64,000 nt of DNA, from positions 84,149,130-84,213,129 of the forward strand of contig CM060952.1 of the NCBI GenBank assembly GCA_030765055.1, read 5' to 3'. The translations under genes were made by a program, and so were the position numbers. This document shows positions 22,893 to 35,280 of the stretch, piece after piece (the stretch's first letter is position 1; each line of letters begins with the position of its first letter). The notes under the pieces were generated by a model. The model saw nothing but the letters and a program-made list of their open reading frames with translations. It had not been told where the DNA came from and made no database searches. The stretch comes from Mantis religiosa (lineage: Eukaryota; Arthropoda; Insecta; Mantodea; Mantidae).

Positions 22893-24699
22893 ATGTTGGA
22901 TACTTTGAATAGCAAAGAATCGTAATTATGATGATGCAAAAAATGGTAAAATGAGTGATGCAGACAACGGAAGTTTTACACCTGAAGAAATTCGAGAACA
23001 AGCTCGAATTGCAAATCTTAGTTTGCTGCCACAAAAGTCATAAGTAATGTATGACAAAGAATATTTATTTTTTAGGAAATGTTGCTGCTCAAAAAGTGTA
23101 ACGAACATTTGCGAAGAAGTGATTTTAGCTTATTTTCCATTGTAGAAGTTCTATATTTGTTTCTTGTTTTTCAGATAATGAAAGAAAAACTGAGCAGCGG
23201 ACTAAATCATATAGGTGAGATAATCGATAGTCAAAGAGATTACAAGATGTCTTTGACACTAAATGAGAGTAGGCGTTCCTGAAGAATAATGCGTTTTTGT
23301 CTCGCAAATTTTAACTTTATTCTTCTGCTTGACCTGCTATATTGAGATAGTTCGACTCTTTACAGAGATTATTCATGTCTAACAGTAAAAGCCCTATTTT
23401 TCAGTAGATGTATCGCGTAAAAGTATCGGTGGTGGAAAAACATCTTAATGCTAGGTACTAGGAATACAGTAGACTGTAAGTGATAGTCAAATGTTTTAAA
23501 CAAACAGCCGGTCGATATGATGTTCTGTTTACATGGCCAAGAGAAAAAATGAATAAAAATGAAAACCCATGTGGAAATCGAAATTTCTCAGTTGAGAAAT
23601 GTGTAAAAATAACCAAGCAAACAACAAGGAAATCACAGATATATTTATCCGACAACAAATTCTATTTCACATAAAAGCTATGGAATTTAATCTTTGATTT
23701 ATGAGTCGGGAATCAAACTAGTTAAGTAGCGAAGTTAGAAGTTAGAAACTGAGCAAGAAATGCGGTAGATTATCACCTAGCTTACCTACTGCTGGGTTTC
23801 TGTAATTATCTTGCGTTCCTCCGCAGCCAACTGTTTCTTGTTATTAAACTTTATGTAGACATAGTGCGCCCGCTCCTGTTTTAAGGACAACAAACATTCA
23901 ATGCTCAGCTTGTTTTAATTAATTTTAAAGGTCGTATCTTTTAATTAAATCTCTTTCTGTTTTCTTAAACATATCTTTGTGGCTTTCCGGTGAGTAAATT
24001 GACGAGGTCACGGATTCTTTACGAACGTGCAGGTCATCCCACAGAAATCACAAATGAATATCACTGTATATAAATGCTGAGAGTTTGCTACACGTGAAAT
24101 TAGGCCGTGTAAAGGGCAAATTAGGAGGATATATTAAGGGTTGTGGATCTAAGAGTGAATAAATATGGAATAGCTTAATAAAAACTTCGAAAGCCTATAG
24201 TAGCCTAAACTAAATGCTTTAAATTTTAAAATAAAAAAAAACACCATCATTTAAACGTTTCTCAAATAGTAAGTAGTTATTCATTTTTAACTAGTAACCA
24301 CTTTTACTAGCTATTCCGGGAGTAGCTTTTAAAATCCTTAAAGCATTACATTACCATAAAAAAAAACTTGTTCCATACCTCCGCGAAAAAGTCGGTGATT
24401 CTTAAGGAAAAAGTTATGCTGATTTTGAAAATCGCCTCCTATCACTTCAGATTAAAGAGATATGAAGACTTAAGGTTCTCCCTACGACGTTTCCAATTAG
24501 AGATTACGTTACTTTTATTTTTGTGATATAATGATACATGGTAGCTATAGTACTATATATCATGGTGAACTAAAATTAATTCAAAATACCTTACATACAT
24601 GCAATACTATTTGGACTATATATTTAGGGGACATACCTTTAACTCTGCTTAAAAGTGCTTGGTAGTATGGGATTGCCTGTTTGCTTTCCCTCACAGGAA
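22893..24699. other. AT-rich sequence, no gene recognised
   Basis: Several short frames of 60-67 codons overlap on both strands and look random. A reversed dispersed-motif match (gatagtcaaatgttttaaac) occurs near 23482. Confidence 0.4.
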
Positions 24700-25960
24700 A
24701 TCAACAATGATCTCCCATAATTACTGAATCCTTATGACCTTCGTATAAAAGTGCAAATGTGAATGTAGGAAATGAATTTTCAAGACATTTTACAACCCAT
24801 GCTCTTGCAGCATTTGAACAAATTTGATACCAAAGTTATTTTCCTTTGTGTTTCCAAGAAAACCGTGCACAACCGTTGTAAATGATTGCCAAGCTGCTAA
24901 TTCCACCACTTGTAATATTTTTTTCCCCCTAAATATTTCGCCCGCACGAGTTTGGATTTCTGGGCCAACAGAAATTCCTTCTTCCAGTTTTGCTTAAGTT
25001 AACCATGGAAACTTGCCTTGCAAATATGAATATCCACTATCGCCCAGATTTTTTTTTATTATTATTTATATCCCGGCTTTAACTGCAATGGTCTTATCAG
25101 CGGCCGTTCCTCTTTGGAGACATATCGAAGGTGTTAACTCGTATTTGTTGGCTTATAATCATTAGATCACGCACACATTCTCACTCTCATTCATACTTCC
25201 AGCCTCTGGGAAAGATGAGGAATTTTCTTGGTTTAAAAGAAATGCTCACCCCCACTGGCAGAAGTTGAACCCGGGATCCCTAGCACGGCGGGCAGGTGCT
25301 CTACCGACTTAGCTACGGGGCCAGCCTTCAGAAAATTGTTCATCAGCCGAAGTTTTATATGTAAGGGAGAGAGAAGAATCTTAGACTAAACCAATGGTGT
25401 TTGTTTCACATTACTGTCTCCTAGACACATTTCTGCCGCTTGCTCCACTGTCCTGCCCCATAGTGTTTTTGCATATCACGGCTGTCCCATAAAAAAACAA
25501 TATTTTTCTGAACACCCCTTGTAATATAAGGTGCAAACCAATTACTTCAAGTTCACCACATATTTTCCAACAATAAACCTCTCATTTTAAAACTGGTAAA
25601 TTTTGGCAATACTTTCATAAATTTCTTTAAGACCTCCAGAATGTAAAACCAAAACAGGAGGAAGTTCGTTATCATTATGAAGTAACACAGCCTTTAAAGA
25701 GTATTTTGATGTTTCCAGTCAACTGGATTCTGCTCAATTCGTAGCTCACTCAGTAAACCATTGATGTTCGTACAGAAACATACATTCTCTTCCATTGAAC
25801 AATGTTTTCCAAATTTGATATCTATTTCGAAAGTGTAATGTTTTGTACCATGTCAAGTAATTTCCATTGATGCAGCCTAGAACTTAGATGTTCAGATTCT
25901 TCTTTAAACAAATTTAAATTCCATACCAAATTACAGCAAGTTTACTTGCTGTATTTAACT
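24700..25960 (-). pseudogene. Remnant of a repetitive arthropod protein gene (unclassified transposon-associated family), split by SINE-B
   Basis: On the minus strand, right to left, I read EESEHLSSRLHQWKLLDM (near 25880), INGLLSELRIEQNPVDW (near 25745), SLKAVLLHNDNELPPVLVLH (frame changes, near 25690), then LMNNFLKA (near 25340). A SINE-B follows, then LGDSGYSYLQGKFPWL (near 25040), AWQSFTTVVHGFLGNTKENN (near 24880) and KIHFLHSHLHF (near 24770). This order matches a family of uncharacterised proteins found in very many copies in arthropod genomes, with blocks like 'SLKAVLLHNGN', 'GFLGNxK' and 'HFLHSHLDFFPE'. Its function is unknown to me; the copy number suggests a mobile element. Stops and frameshifts disable this copy. 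Confidence 0.6.
25049..25326 (-). repeat. SINE-B (tRNA-derived), full length
   Basis: In reverse it starts ggctggccccgtagctaagt (A box), ggtagagcacctgcccgccg, gggatcccgggttcaacttc (B box), then the same body as the 13570 copy (cataccttccag/tctgg..., gttaacaccttcgatatgtc, cagttaaagccgggatata), ending in an A-rich (TAA) tail. It lies within the repetitive protein remnant. Confidence 0.88.
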
Positions 25961-27009
25961 TTCAGAATTTTCTTGTGAAAGTCAGGATATTTTGAAGTAG
26001 AGGCGTAGTTAAATTATGCAGCATGTTTTCGTACTTCCACTTTGTAAGTACCTGCGCAAGTAATCGTATAAGACATGAGTGAGTAACCTGTGACTTACGT
26101 GTTACCGGCTGGTACGCAAATTATTGGCTTCGATTTTCAAATATTTGTAGTATTCTCAAATACAAAGTCGTTTTTCTTCCGCTTATTTATGTCCTGACGA
26201 AGTAAAGAAAACGGAACGCCGAAGACATCGCATAGCGACCAGCTTTTAAAATATTTGACAAGCGCTTAAATCAACTATATTCCAATATTCCCTTTTAAAT
26301 GTGTAAAAGACAATATTTGTAAATGTTTGTGTCTATTTATATTTTAGCACGAAGAAAAAAGATTATTTTACTGTTTTGGGCATTTACATATCCGAATATC
26401 TTATTTCTATAAATATATAAGTAAAGTCCTCTTAGAGTCCGATACATATAGCATTTATTCTCTGACTCATACTTTCGGACTCTAAGAGGACTTTTCTAGT
26501 GTTTTTAAAAGAAAACTGACACTAAATGACCAGAATGCTTCTCTCCTCCCTCTCTTCGTTCCTTCTTTCTCGCTACCTCATCCTTCCTCTCCCACCCCTC
26601 CTCTTCTCTCTCTGCCCCCTTCTCTCTCACAGAACGAAATGTACATATACATAACACGGATGACCTAGAGATATCTGATGAGAAAATAAAGACGATAATT
26701 GAATTTCGATTATTACCAGATGTAAGACGCCCTGAGGCTAATGTTATCGCATTTCATTATCTCTGTTATAAATCCGTGAAACTTGAGGAGAATCAATAGA
26801 GGCAGCGAAACTCCAACCAGAGTGTACCTACCTACTGTAGGGTCGACCCGGGTTGGTCGTCGGCCGTGGAAATTATAGGGCACGCAGGCAGGCAGAGGAA
26901 AGGACCAAGCAGGTGGTTACAGGGTGTTCCTCCACTCTTGTCACTCATCTATCTTTTTTTTTTTTTTCCTTCACCTTCATCGTTCGCAACTAGAAAATGT
27001 ACAACAGTC
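25961..27009. other. No gene; hairpin and pyrimidine-rich stretch
   Basis: The perfect hairpin at 26423-26494 is listed separately. 26540-26635 is strongly pyrimidine-biased (ctctcctccctctcttcgtt). 26800-26930 is GC-richer but has no assignable frame. The motif cgaccagcttttaaaatatt occurs near 26226. Confidence 0.4.
26423..26494. repeat. Perfect 20-bp inverted repeat (stem-loop, 32-nt loop)
   Basis: The left arm at 26423-26442 is the exact reverse complement of the right arm at 26475-26494 (tcggactctaagaggacttt). With AT-rich flanks it is either the core of a tiny foldback element or a transcribed hairpin. Confidence 0.85.
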
Positions 27010-27186
27010 TGCCCGCCTCTGTAGCGTATCTGCCTCACGTTCAAAAGGTCGTGAGTTCAAATATCGATGAGAAAGAGATTTTTCCGGTTATTTCCGTTAT
27101 CCTGAAAAACGAATGTCGGGTAGCTCTAACCTCTGTAGACCTGGACTTATTTGAACATAATTTCTTAACTGGAGGAGCTAAACTAA
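27010..27186 (+). repeat. SINE-A, diverged
   Basis: tgcccgcctctgtagcgtat head, tgcctcacgttcaaaaggtc, gtgagttcaaatatcgatga and aacgaatgtcgggtagctct. Confidence 0.8.
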
Positions 27187-27886
27187 AATAAAAGGAGCAA
27201 AAAAGTCTTAAGGAAAAGAGAACAATAATAATATGGATTATTATTTAAAATTTATAATTAACCACGCTTTTAAAACAGTAGGTATAACAAAACCTACGAA
27301 CAAATTAAAAGCCTTTTAACCCGTGTGTATCATACACAGTCCTGAATATTTATAGATATATTATAGATTATACCTAAACATATGGTACTGTTTTACCTTT
27401 CTCATTGTAATGATATTCATCACGTTGTAATGTTCATTTGTCTTGCGTAGCATCAGTGTTGACAACATGACTTTTAGAAACCCACATTCTACATAAAGGA
27501 GGCAGTGGAAATAACAAATCGATGAACAAAACTTTAATTAATAAATAAACTGATTACAACTTATACAAGTTTATGTATTACTTAACTCAAATTCTTGAAT
27601 AAGGCGATGCCATATTCCGCAAGAAACCGAATTACCGGCGTTTTAAAAGCTTTTTAGTAGTGAACAAAAGAATGTTCTGCTTTTAACAAAATTGTGAACT
27701 ACTAAAAAGGCGCGCTTTTACAATCAAGTCCTAAAAATAATTTTTACTAACCCCGTTCAGATTTATAACACAGACACACATTCCTGACACTAAACAGAAT
27801 GTTCTGAAATTTTATGAATATTTCCATAGCTGTGATAATGCAATTCATTACCTGAAACTTTCAGGAGAACCTCTGTTGGTCTATAA
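27187..27886. other. Nothing recognised
   Basis: AT-rich DNA with no usable frame or repeat head. Confidence 0.4.
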
Positions 27887-28866
27887 GGGCCGTATTCATA
27901 GTCAGACTTGGTCCGGATCAACTTGCTACTTCAGGTGGACAAACGGTGGTTAGTCTAACCTTCGATTTTCTTATTCATATAACGGGATTGGCAATAGTCC
28001 GGGGACCAAACACGTTAGTCCGGCTCAAATTTTGGTCCGCCTCCGAGGGGTAGATTAAAGGCGGACTATCTTTTCAACTTGGATGATAATGAAGTGATGA
28101 ATGTAGCTGTGGCGTGTAGAATTCATGATATATGACGAGGAGGAAAACTTATCTACCAAGAATAACAATTATTGCTAAGTACGACGTCCTAAACTAAAAA
28201 ACCAGATAAAGGTTTAAGGCCCGAAAGCTGATAGAAATGATTCGTCCTAACCTGTAAATCAGGGATGATAACCAAAGCCTGAGTATCTGAATTGACACTC
28301 AAATCCTAACAGCAATTCGGTATTTTGCAGGAGAAGGATATCAAGACAACACTGCTGACCTGCACGACATTAGTCAGGCTTGAGTAAGCCGCATTATCAG
28401 CAAACACGTTATAAATTTCCATCCATTCCTCCTCCTTTCTTACATTTGTATTCGTCGACACGGATTTACTTTCTATAATGTTCATTCTTTTTGGACTAGA
28501 GAAAATATTGGTCTTCCTCTGACCAATAGATGCCACGCTTCTTCATATTATCCGTAGTCACAGCACAGCAAACCAAACTGTGTTACAGAACCTCAAACAG
28601 CAGCAGCAACCGTAAGAATGATTAAGAAACAGCTAATAGAAATGTATAAAGTTGTAAGTTCTCTGTGGTTTGTTTAGCACTTTATGGATTCGCGCTTTCG
28701 CAGAAGAACCTTTCTACGTTGTGTAAAATTTGTTCCGTGCTGGTCCACGGCTTTACTTGGTCCGAATTACTTGTTCAATGAATACCAGAAAGTTAGACCG
28801 CCTTTGGTCCGGACCAAGTTAGTCGGAAGCTAGTCTAGGCCAAAGTGATAACTATGACTTCGGCCC
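27887..28866 (-). mobile_element. PIF/Harbinger-type transposon, deletion derivative
   Basis: The left end reads gggccgtattcatagtcaga with cttggtccgga. The right end in reverse reads gggccgaagtcatagttatc, with a related ggtccggaccaa further in. These are imperfect inverted repeats of the GGGCCGTATTCATAGT type known from insect Harbinger elements. Inside, on the minus strand, is a Myb/SANT-like frame (separate entry); no DDE nuclease is present. Length is about 980 bp. A 3-bp target duplication could not be confirmed. Confidence 0.6.
28306..28536 (-). pseudogene. Myb/SANT-like DNA-binding protein fragment of a Harbinger element
   Basis: The peptide segment MNIIESKSVSTNTNVRKEEE followed by WMEIYNVF resembles the Myb/SANT-like domain (pattern 'IIExKxTDxxxxxxKxxxWxxIxxxF') of the accessory protein encoded by PIF/Harbinger transposons. 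The upstream half is out of frame (an equivalent of YWSEEDQYFL can be read in another frame), so this copy is broken. Assignment rests on motif resemblance and on the flanking Harbinger-like termini. Confidence 0.45.
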
Positions 28867-30066
28867 ATGTGCAAGGAAAGCTAGGAGAAATTATTTTGTA
28901 ACTTTTAATATGTTTTAAAAACACGGTTTACTAGAATTTTTCATTTAAATAAGAATTAAAACTAAAAAAATGTGTTTATTTTTCACCGGTACTGACCTGT
29001 GTACTAAATTTTTTAAAGTCAACGAATATTCCCAGAAAAATAATAAATATACCTATAAATTTTTAAATAGCTTAAACATATAGATATTTTAATCAAAATC
29101 TTCATGAGACACTTTTGAAGAAATCAAACTTCTCGAAATTGTTTTTTATTTAGGGTAGTTTTTTTTATAAAATTTCGTGCTACATCCACAAAACATGCTA
29201 ATTTTAAATATAAATTCGTTCTTCAGCTAAAGCACTCATGATGAACACATGTATGTTTTTCTGAAAAGTTGCATTGTATGGATTCAAAACGTTTGTTTCC
29301 GATGAAAACTGGGTATGTAAGTTTTAGATGGAATACATATTAAAAATGTATAATATATAAAAAAGTAATGAGGAATTCATATGTGTTAGTTCTTTCCTTA
29401 AGATTAGAAAACAAACGTTATGGTTTTTCCAAAATGCCAGAAAGTTACTACTGAGTAACGTTAACTAGGTGATGCAAACACACCGTCTTTTGTCTGAAAG
29501 ACGAGCACTGTTCTTTTGTTCACACAAGCGAGTGTGTATGTGTGTCCACGAGTGTCAAATATCTACTTGAGGTGGTTCAATATTTATAATCCTCGTCCAT
29601 TTACTCTAATGCTATGTTCCCATTGCAAATACTTGCATTATTTTACGTGCTAGGTAAACATTTCAGATTGAATGACTGCGGAATGAGGAGTGCCTTTTGT
29701 TTGCTCTACCTTCCTCTGTTTATTTTTTTGTGCCTGCTAAAAGGTTAATAGTTGTCGACAGTCTTTTTTCCTCTTTTGCCTTCGTTTATAAGGATTTCTT
29801 TTTTTCTCTCTCATCAGTTCTCTGAAGATCCTGTTCTACCTGCTCAACTTTCATAGGGTGATCCTTCACAAATGATCTGCTAACGGCCTATTCTTCATGC
29901 TTCATTTCATTCCATGTGACAGCTTACGCAATAGGACCATTAGAATGCATGAAAAGTTACCAAATGAAATCAAATATGTTACAGTCACACAACTTTCTCT
30001 AACCACTATCGCTTACTTGTTAATATACTGGCTTAAACGTCCAGCGTTGCACATGGTATTCTTTTA
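28867..30066. other. AT-rich sequence, nothing assigned
   Basis: Parts of 28990-29180 weakly resemble repeat R. No frame is worth calling. Confidence 0.4.
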
Positions 30067-30276
30067 ATTTACTCCTCTAACGTTGTCATATCGGAGGATG
30101 AATGAAATAATGCTCAAATGAGTTCAGAGTTCATAAATGTTAGTGTTACCTGACATTAATTTTTTTATGATAAGGGAAACCCTCAGGGAAAACACTATCA
30201 CTCTGACTGAGATTTGATCTCGGGACCTCTTGAACATGAGGCGGATACGCTACCACCACGACACAGAGGCGGGCCC
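30067..30276 (-). repeat. SINE-A
   Basis: atttactcctctaacgttgt, catatcggaggatgaatgaa, gagatttgatctcgggacct and the complete head cgctaccaccacgacacaga ggcgggcc in reverse. Confidence 0.85.
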
Positions 30277-30479
30277 CATGGCTTAATGGTCCAGTCCTAC
30301 AACATTTAGGGTTACGTTTGTGCAGTAGCCTTTTGTTTCTTTGTAAACATTTAATTATTATTACTTAATAAATTTAATTTAAACCCTTTGACTACACCAT
30401 AAATAATAAATAAATAAACTCCGGCATCCTAGAAAAGATAAGATTTATAAGAAATTCCCCTCACCCCGAGAAAGTTTAG

Positions 30480-30650
30480 AAAGTTTTGTTCCGAAAAAAA
30501 AATGCTCTGAACGATTTTGAATTGTGTAGGAATAGGGTCCAAAGTCCGTTCATTGTGAATGAATGTTGCATAAATGTTAAACCGTAAGAGATATCTTACT
30601 ACACAAAACATGCAGATATCTTAAAGCACGCTTTTTATGTAAAATACACA
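30480..30650 (-). repeat. AT-rich dispersed repeat R, reversed
   Basis: In reverse: gcatgttttgtgtagtaaga, tatctcttacggtttaacat, then an equivalent of the aatgaacggactttgga block. Confidence 0.5.
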
Positions 30651-31349
30651 GTTTTGTGGAGTCTACCATCATAGAAACGTTCCTTATTGGCGTACTGTAT
30701 ACTGCATATTGTTCTGGTATTGCAAAAATACATTAAACTATCGATATTCTTCTATTTCTATGTTGTAAGAAAAGTAAACCGATATGGTAGTTTTAGAACA
30801 GTTTCTTAAGGAATTCGTAGAGAGTGTCGTGTGAATTTAACACATCAAAACGTTTTTTGTAAATTTTATTTTGCAGTTGGTTCTGGCAGAACTGTTATTC
30901 ATTAAAGTCGGTATACATATAACGACCCCAGTGAGTGGAGCTTTGCCAGGAAGTCTATACTTTGTGACGTAAGAATGGAAGCTTCTCTCTCTCTACAGAA
31001 CCTGTTCATTTCTTACCCTCATGGACTGGGCACACAAAGGCCGTGTTTAGTACCTGCGGATGAACACATAATAAGTGTTTCTGAGGGAACGGACTCAACA
31101 AGAATACAGGTCACGTTACCTGTGAATAGTGATTAACGAGTCAAAATACAGCAAGAACGCCACCGAGAGAAAAAAATGTAGTATAGGGCAGTATGGAATC
31201 CAGCTTGGGATAGGTTATTATCTATAATTTCCACTTACTTTCACATTTACTACCATAAAGGCACTATCATTTTGAAATTCTAGGCTTTTCCTCACGGAAA
31301 TACGTGCATTTTTTCAAGAGTTCTGAAAAAAATATATAGAAAAAAATCT
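30651..31349. other. Nothing recognised
   Basis: Intermediate GC content with no assignable frame or repeat. Confidence 0.4.
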
Positions 31350-31690
31350 GCTGTGTCCCGATCTAGCTCCTAACCATTGAGCTACCATGACAACTGACAT
31401 TAAATGTTCCAACTGACTCGTATTTTTTTCCGATAAACCAGTAGGATATCTCATGCATAATGTGGCAACTTACTATACTTAAGTAATTACGTTCCAGTCT
31501 TCATACTTAAACGACCATTAGGTTAATTAATTACAAGTCAGTTGGAGAATTTCATATCATGCTGGCATGTTGGCAATGGTAGCTCAATAATTAAGAGCAA
31601 TTGGAGGGGGCTCGGTAAATACATGGTTCAGATCTCGACTATGTCATTGAATTTTTCAGTCTTACTCTGCCTATACAAATATATTTTTTT
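31350..31690. repeat. tRNA-derived repeat F, two divergent head-to-head copies
   Basis: 31350-31530 is reversed (gctcctaaccattgagctac, caactgactcgtattttttt, cgataaaccagtaggatatc). 31535-31680 is forward (agtcagttggagaatttcat, ggcaatggtagctcaataat, tttttcagtcttactctgcc). The inverted arrangement mirrors the one at 7187-7555. Confidence 0.7.
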
Positions 31691-31879
31691 TAAACAACTC
31701 CATTCTGAGTCTCTGAACAAACTAAAAAAATAAAACGTCCATTAGAAACCAAAATTAGAATTAAGTTAACCCCCTCAGCCAAGGCTATTTTCCCTTACAA
31801 GACACACTTTTAAACAATTTTGGTTTTCTCAAAAAAATTGTTCTAACAATTTTTGATTAACTTATCTGCTTTATTTTTT

Positions 31880-32030
31880 TAGATATTTTTAGGACAATTG
31901 AAATGTACGTCTTGAGTTTTCTGTCAATGTCCTAAGAATTCCTCCATCAATTTTGTATAACTAGTAAACCGTAAGACACAGACAAGATCATACGATATAA
32001 AACTGCATATCTCGTTAAATCACACAATTG
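31880..32030 (-). repeat. AT-rich dispersed repeat R, reversed
   Basis: ctagtaaaccgtaagacaca, gacaagatcatacgatataa and ttgaaatgtacgtcttgagt correspond in reverse to the family landmarks. Confidence 0.5.
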
Positions 32031-32193
32031 ACGTTAAATGAAGACTTTTATGATAATATCAATGTTTAATTGCGACCTTCCGAATGGGTATCCACGGCGT
32101 AACCTCAGTCGATTATTATAGACTGTTAAGACTCAAGAGTAATAAATAAATGAATAGGGACTTCAATAAACTGCAATTATTAATTAACCCATG

Positions 32194-32470
32194 GCATAAC
32201 AGCCCACTATCGGGCCAGAGCCCGACTGCCGACCTCACGCCCACATACGCAAGACACGATCATCCAACCAATACGGGAAGAGATGTCAATATCATGGCAC
32301 CCCCAGCCGGAAATTGACTTCTATCTCCTCAATTTCCTCACGATGCTGAGTGGATTCCGGTCCTACACCAGGTACTCAAAATCTGCACCCCCCCCCCCCC
32401 AAGCGGGCGCATTCCCAGGTTAGTGAACCAAAACGCAGTGCTCTAGCCCACTACCACATGGCGCAGGACG
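32194..32470 (-). repeat. SINE-C, full length, containing a C run
   Basis: Reversed relative to 20710: cccgactgccgacctcacgc, ccacatacgcaagacacgat, tcctcacgatgctgagtgga, gtgctctagcccactaccac and catggcgc. In + orientation the head gcgccatgtggtagtgggct and agagcactgcgttttggttc is tRNA-like. A run of about 14 C (32387-32400) replaces cccctggg. Confidence 0.8.
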
Positions 32471-33261
32471 CAGTTATTAATGACAAATGTTAAAATCAAT
32501 TCGTTGAAGTCATTAGCTAACTTTGTAAGCTAACATGACTGAAATAAGTATAATTCTGTAATTTTCAGTAAGATTCCAATGAACTCAAGGATTTCGTAGT
32601 CAGTTATCATAAGCCAGCTTTATGTTGCTAAGAGTTTTGAAAAAAATGCTCAAAATTATGATGAAATGAAGTTCCTAAAATGTGGTAAGTCATCAAATGG
32701 GAAATTGTTTCATAGCCATATGAGAAGCTTTGAGAGTGTCACGTAGGCACGAATGAGTCAAAAAAAGGGTCACACAAAGACTTTAACTGCTGCAGTAGAT
32801 TCTGGTGTCACAACGCGGTGTACCGGACCCTTTTCTTACCGAAGTCACACAATTTCCGAAACTTTTACTCAACTCATACACTTGCTGCCGTACTAGGCAA
32901 ATAGGTTTGTACCTTCACTGTTCAGAAAACGTGTGAGAGTGTGTATTCATGCATGCTGCAAGCGGAGCAGCCGTTTAAACTGGTATCGTGGCAGTATCTG
33001 CCACATTTTAGGTAATGCTTACGTCATTCGTAACAGTAAAGATAACCCACTGAAAAATGGCACGAAATGTCGAATTTTAACTACATTTTTTTGTTTTTTG
33101 AGTGCCTTGCGTAAAAGGAACAACAGCGGTGATTTAAATATGGCACTAAGGTTTCAAAATACACTTATCGAAAAACAGTGAATCACAGATATCTATATAG
33201 GTAACATTTAAATGATGTAATTTAAAAATAATGCCATTTTTACCCCAAGCCTAAGTCCTAG
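32471..33261. other. Nothing recognised
   Basis: An 82-codon + frame at 32933-33181 has no recognisable similarity and no supporting context. Confidence 0.4.
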
Positions 33262-33466
33262 TATGCCCGTCTCGGTAGCGCAGTTGGCAGTGTCTCTCTC
33301 ACAGTCTCGAATTTGAATCTCGGGCACGGTGAGGTTTATTTCGAGATTGTCCCTCATCCTGAAAAATGAATGTCGGATAATTCTAAGCTCTATGAGCCCT
33401 AGGCTCATTTGAGTATCATTCCATTTACCGTACGATATGGCTTAAAGTTGGAAGACGTTAATTAAA
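33262..33466 (+). repeat. SINE-A
   Basis: tgcccgtctcggtagcgcag head with A box, tcgaatttgaatctcgggca, aaaaatgaatgtcggataat and 3' gtacgatatggcttaaagtt. Confidence 0.85.
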
Positions 33467-34059
33467 GGAAAAAAGAAGCAGATGAACAGAAAGAAAGAAG
33501 TGAATATAGTACAAAGAAAGAACGAGGCAGATTACGGAGCATGATTATCACAAAGTTGTGGTCAGGTGCACATAACGAACTTCATTATCTCAACACGAGG
33601 AGATAAAGAAATAACAATCCGGTGTAAACGTCACCAAGTAAGGGAGTTAATTACTGCGGTCCAGTCTAACGTTGGCTTATCTTGCAACAAGTCAGATACT
33701 ACCTCCGATATACCTTAATTGCAGGTAAATGTCGGCATTTAAATACGCTTTTAGGCTACCGCATTTCCGGTTTTTATAAAATAGCCCTTCGAAACCTGTG
33801 TTCCAAATTATGCACCTAATTATGGAGAGAAAGCAGAATTAAAAAATAATACAGTCGTCCCTGAGTTAAAAAATATGTTGTTACTTTCACACGACTTTCC
33901 CTGTCCATTCTTCAACACATGGCCCTTACGAAAGCTTATTTCTCCACCTCGTATTTTAGCTATACTCAAATCTTTAAAACTGGTAGCAAATTCCATTCTC
34001 TAATGACCAGTAATAGAATAAACGAAAAACCATTTCCCAATTGAGAAAAGCACAAACAT
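33467..34059. other. Nothing recognised
   Basis: An A-rich then mixed stretch with no assignable features. Confidence 0.4.
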
Positions 34060-34860
<801 letters not shown>

Positions 34861-35048
34861 TGAGAATTTTGTTTACAAACCTTCGTATCAAATGTTTTGA
34901 AAATAAATGTCTATTTGGATGGATTGCTTTTCGTAATTTAATTTGTCCAGGACTAGCTGTAGCTACCTACTACAGCTAGATGGCAGGAAAACTAACAGTG
35001 TGATTTGCTTTTTATTGATAACTAATATTGCTATTTGTGTCTTTGCAG

Positions 35049-35280
35049 GAGGACGCCAGCATGGAAGAAAGTCGAGAGGTTCCGGAAGTAGCATCCTAAC
35101 TCCTCGGTGGTAGTGACGTCCAACATCCGGTTTAAGTTTTACCCAATGAACACGTGATACAAGCGCGCCGTAATTTAACAGGCGCGCTGCTCACCCTTCC
35201 TTTGTTTCAGTTTTCTGTTTTTTTAATTCACACCTCCCTCGCTTTAGTGGAACAAACAGCAGTGATGCATTGTTAGCAAG
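35049..35280 (+). promoter_or_regulatory. unc-5: unc-5 5'UTR part of the first coding exon, with three short uORFs
   Basis: A pyrimidine-rich tract ends in tttgtgtctttgcag at 35048, a good 3' splice site, so this exon is probably joined to an upstream non-coding exon that I could not identify. Between the acceptor and the ATG at 35281 there are three short upstream ORFs: 35061-35099 (12 codons plus stop), 35146-35157 (three codons) and 35265-35276 (three codons). An in-frame stop at 35263-35265 precedes the main ATG, so the coding sequence cannot extend further upstream within this exon. Splice use is inferred from consensus only; the exon could instead be a first exon with a start site nearby. 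Confidence 0.6.
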
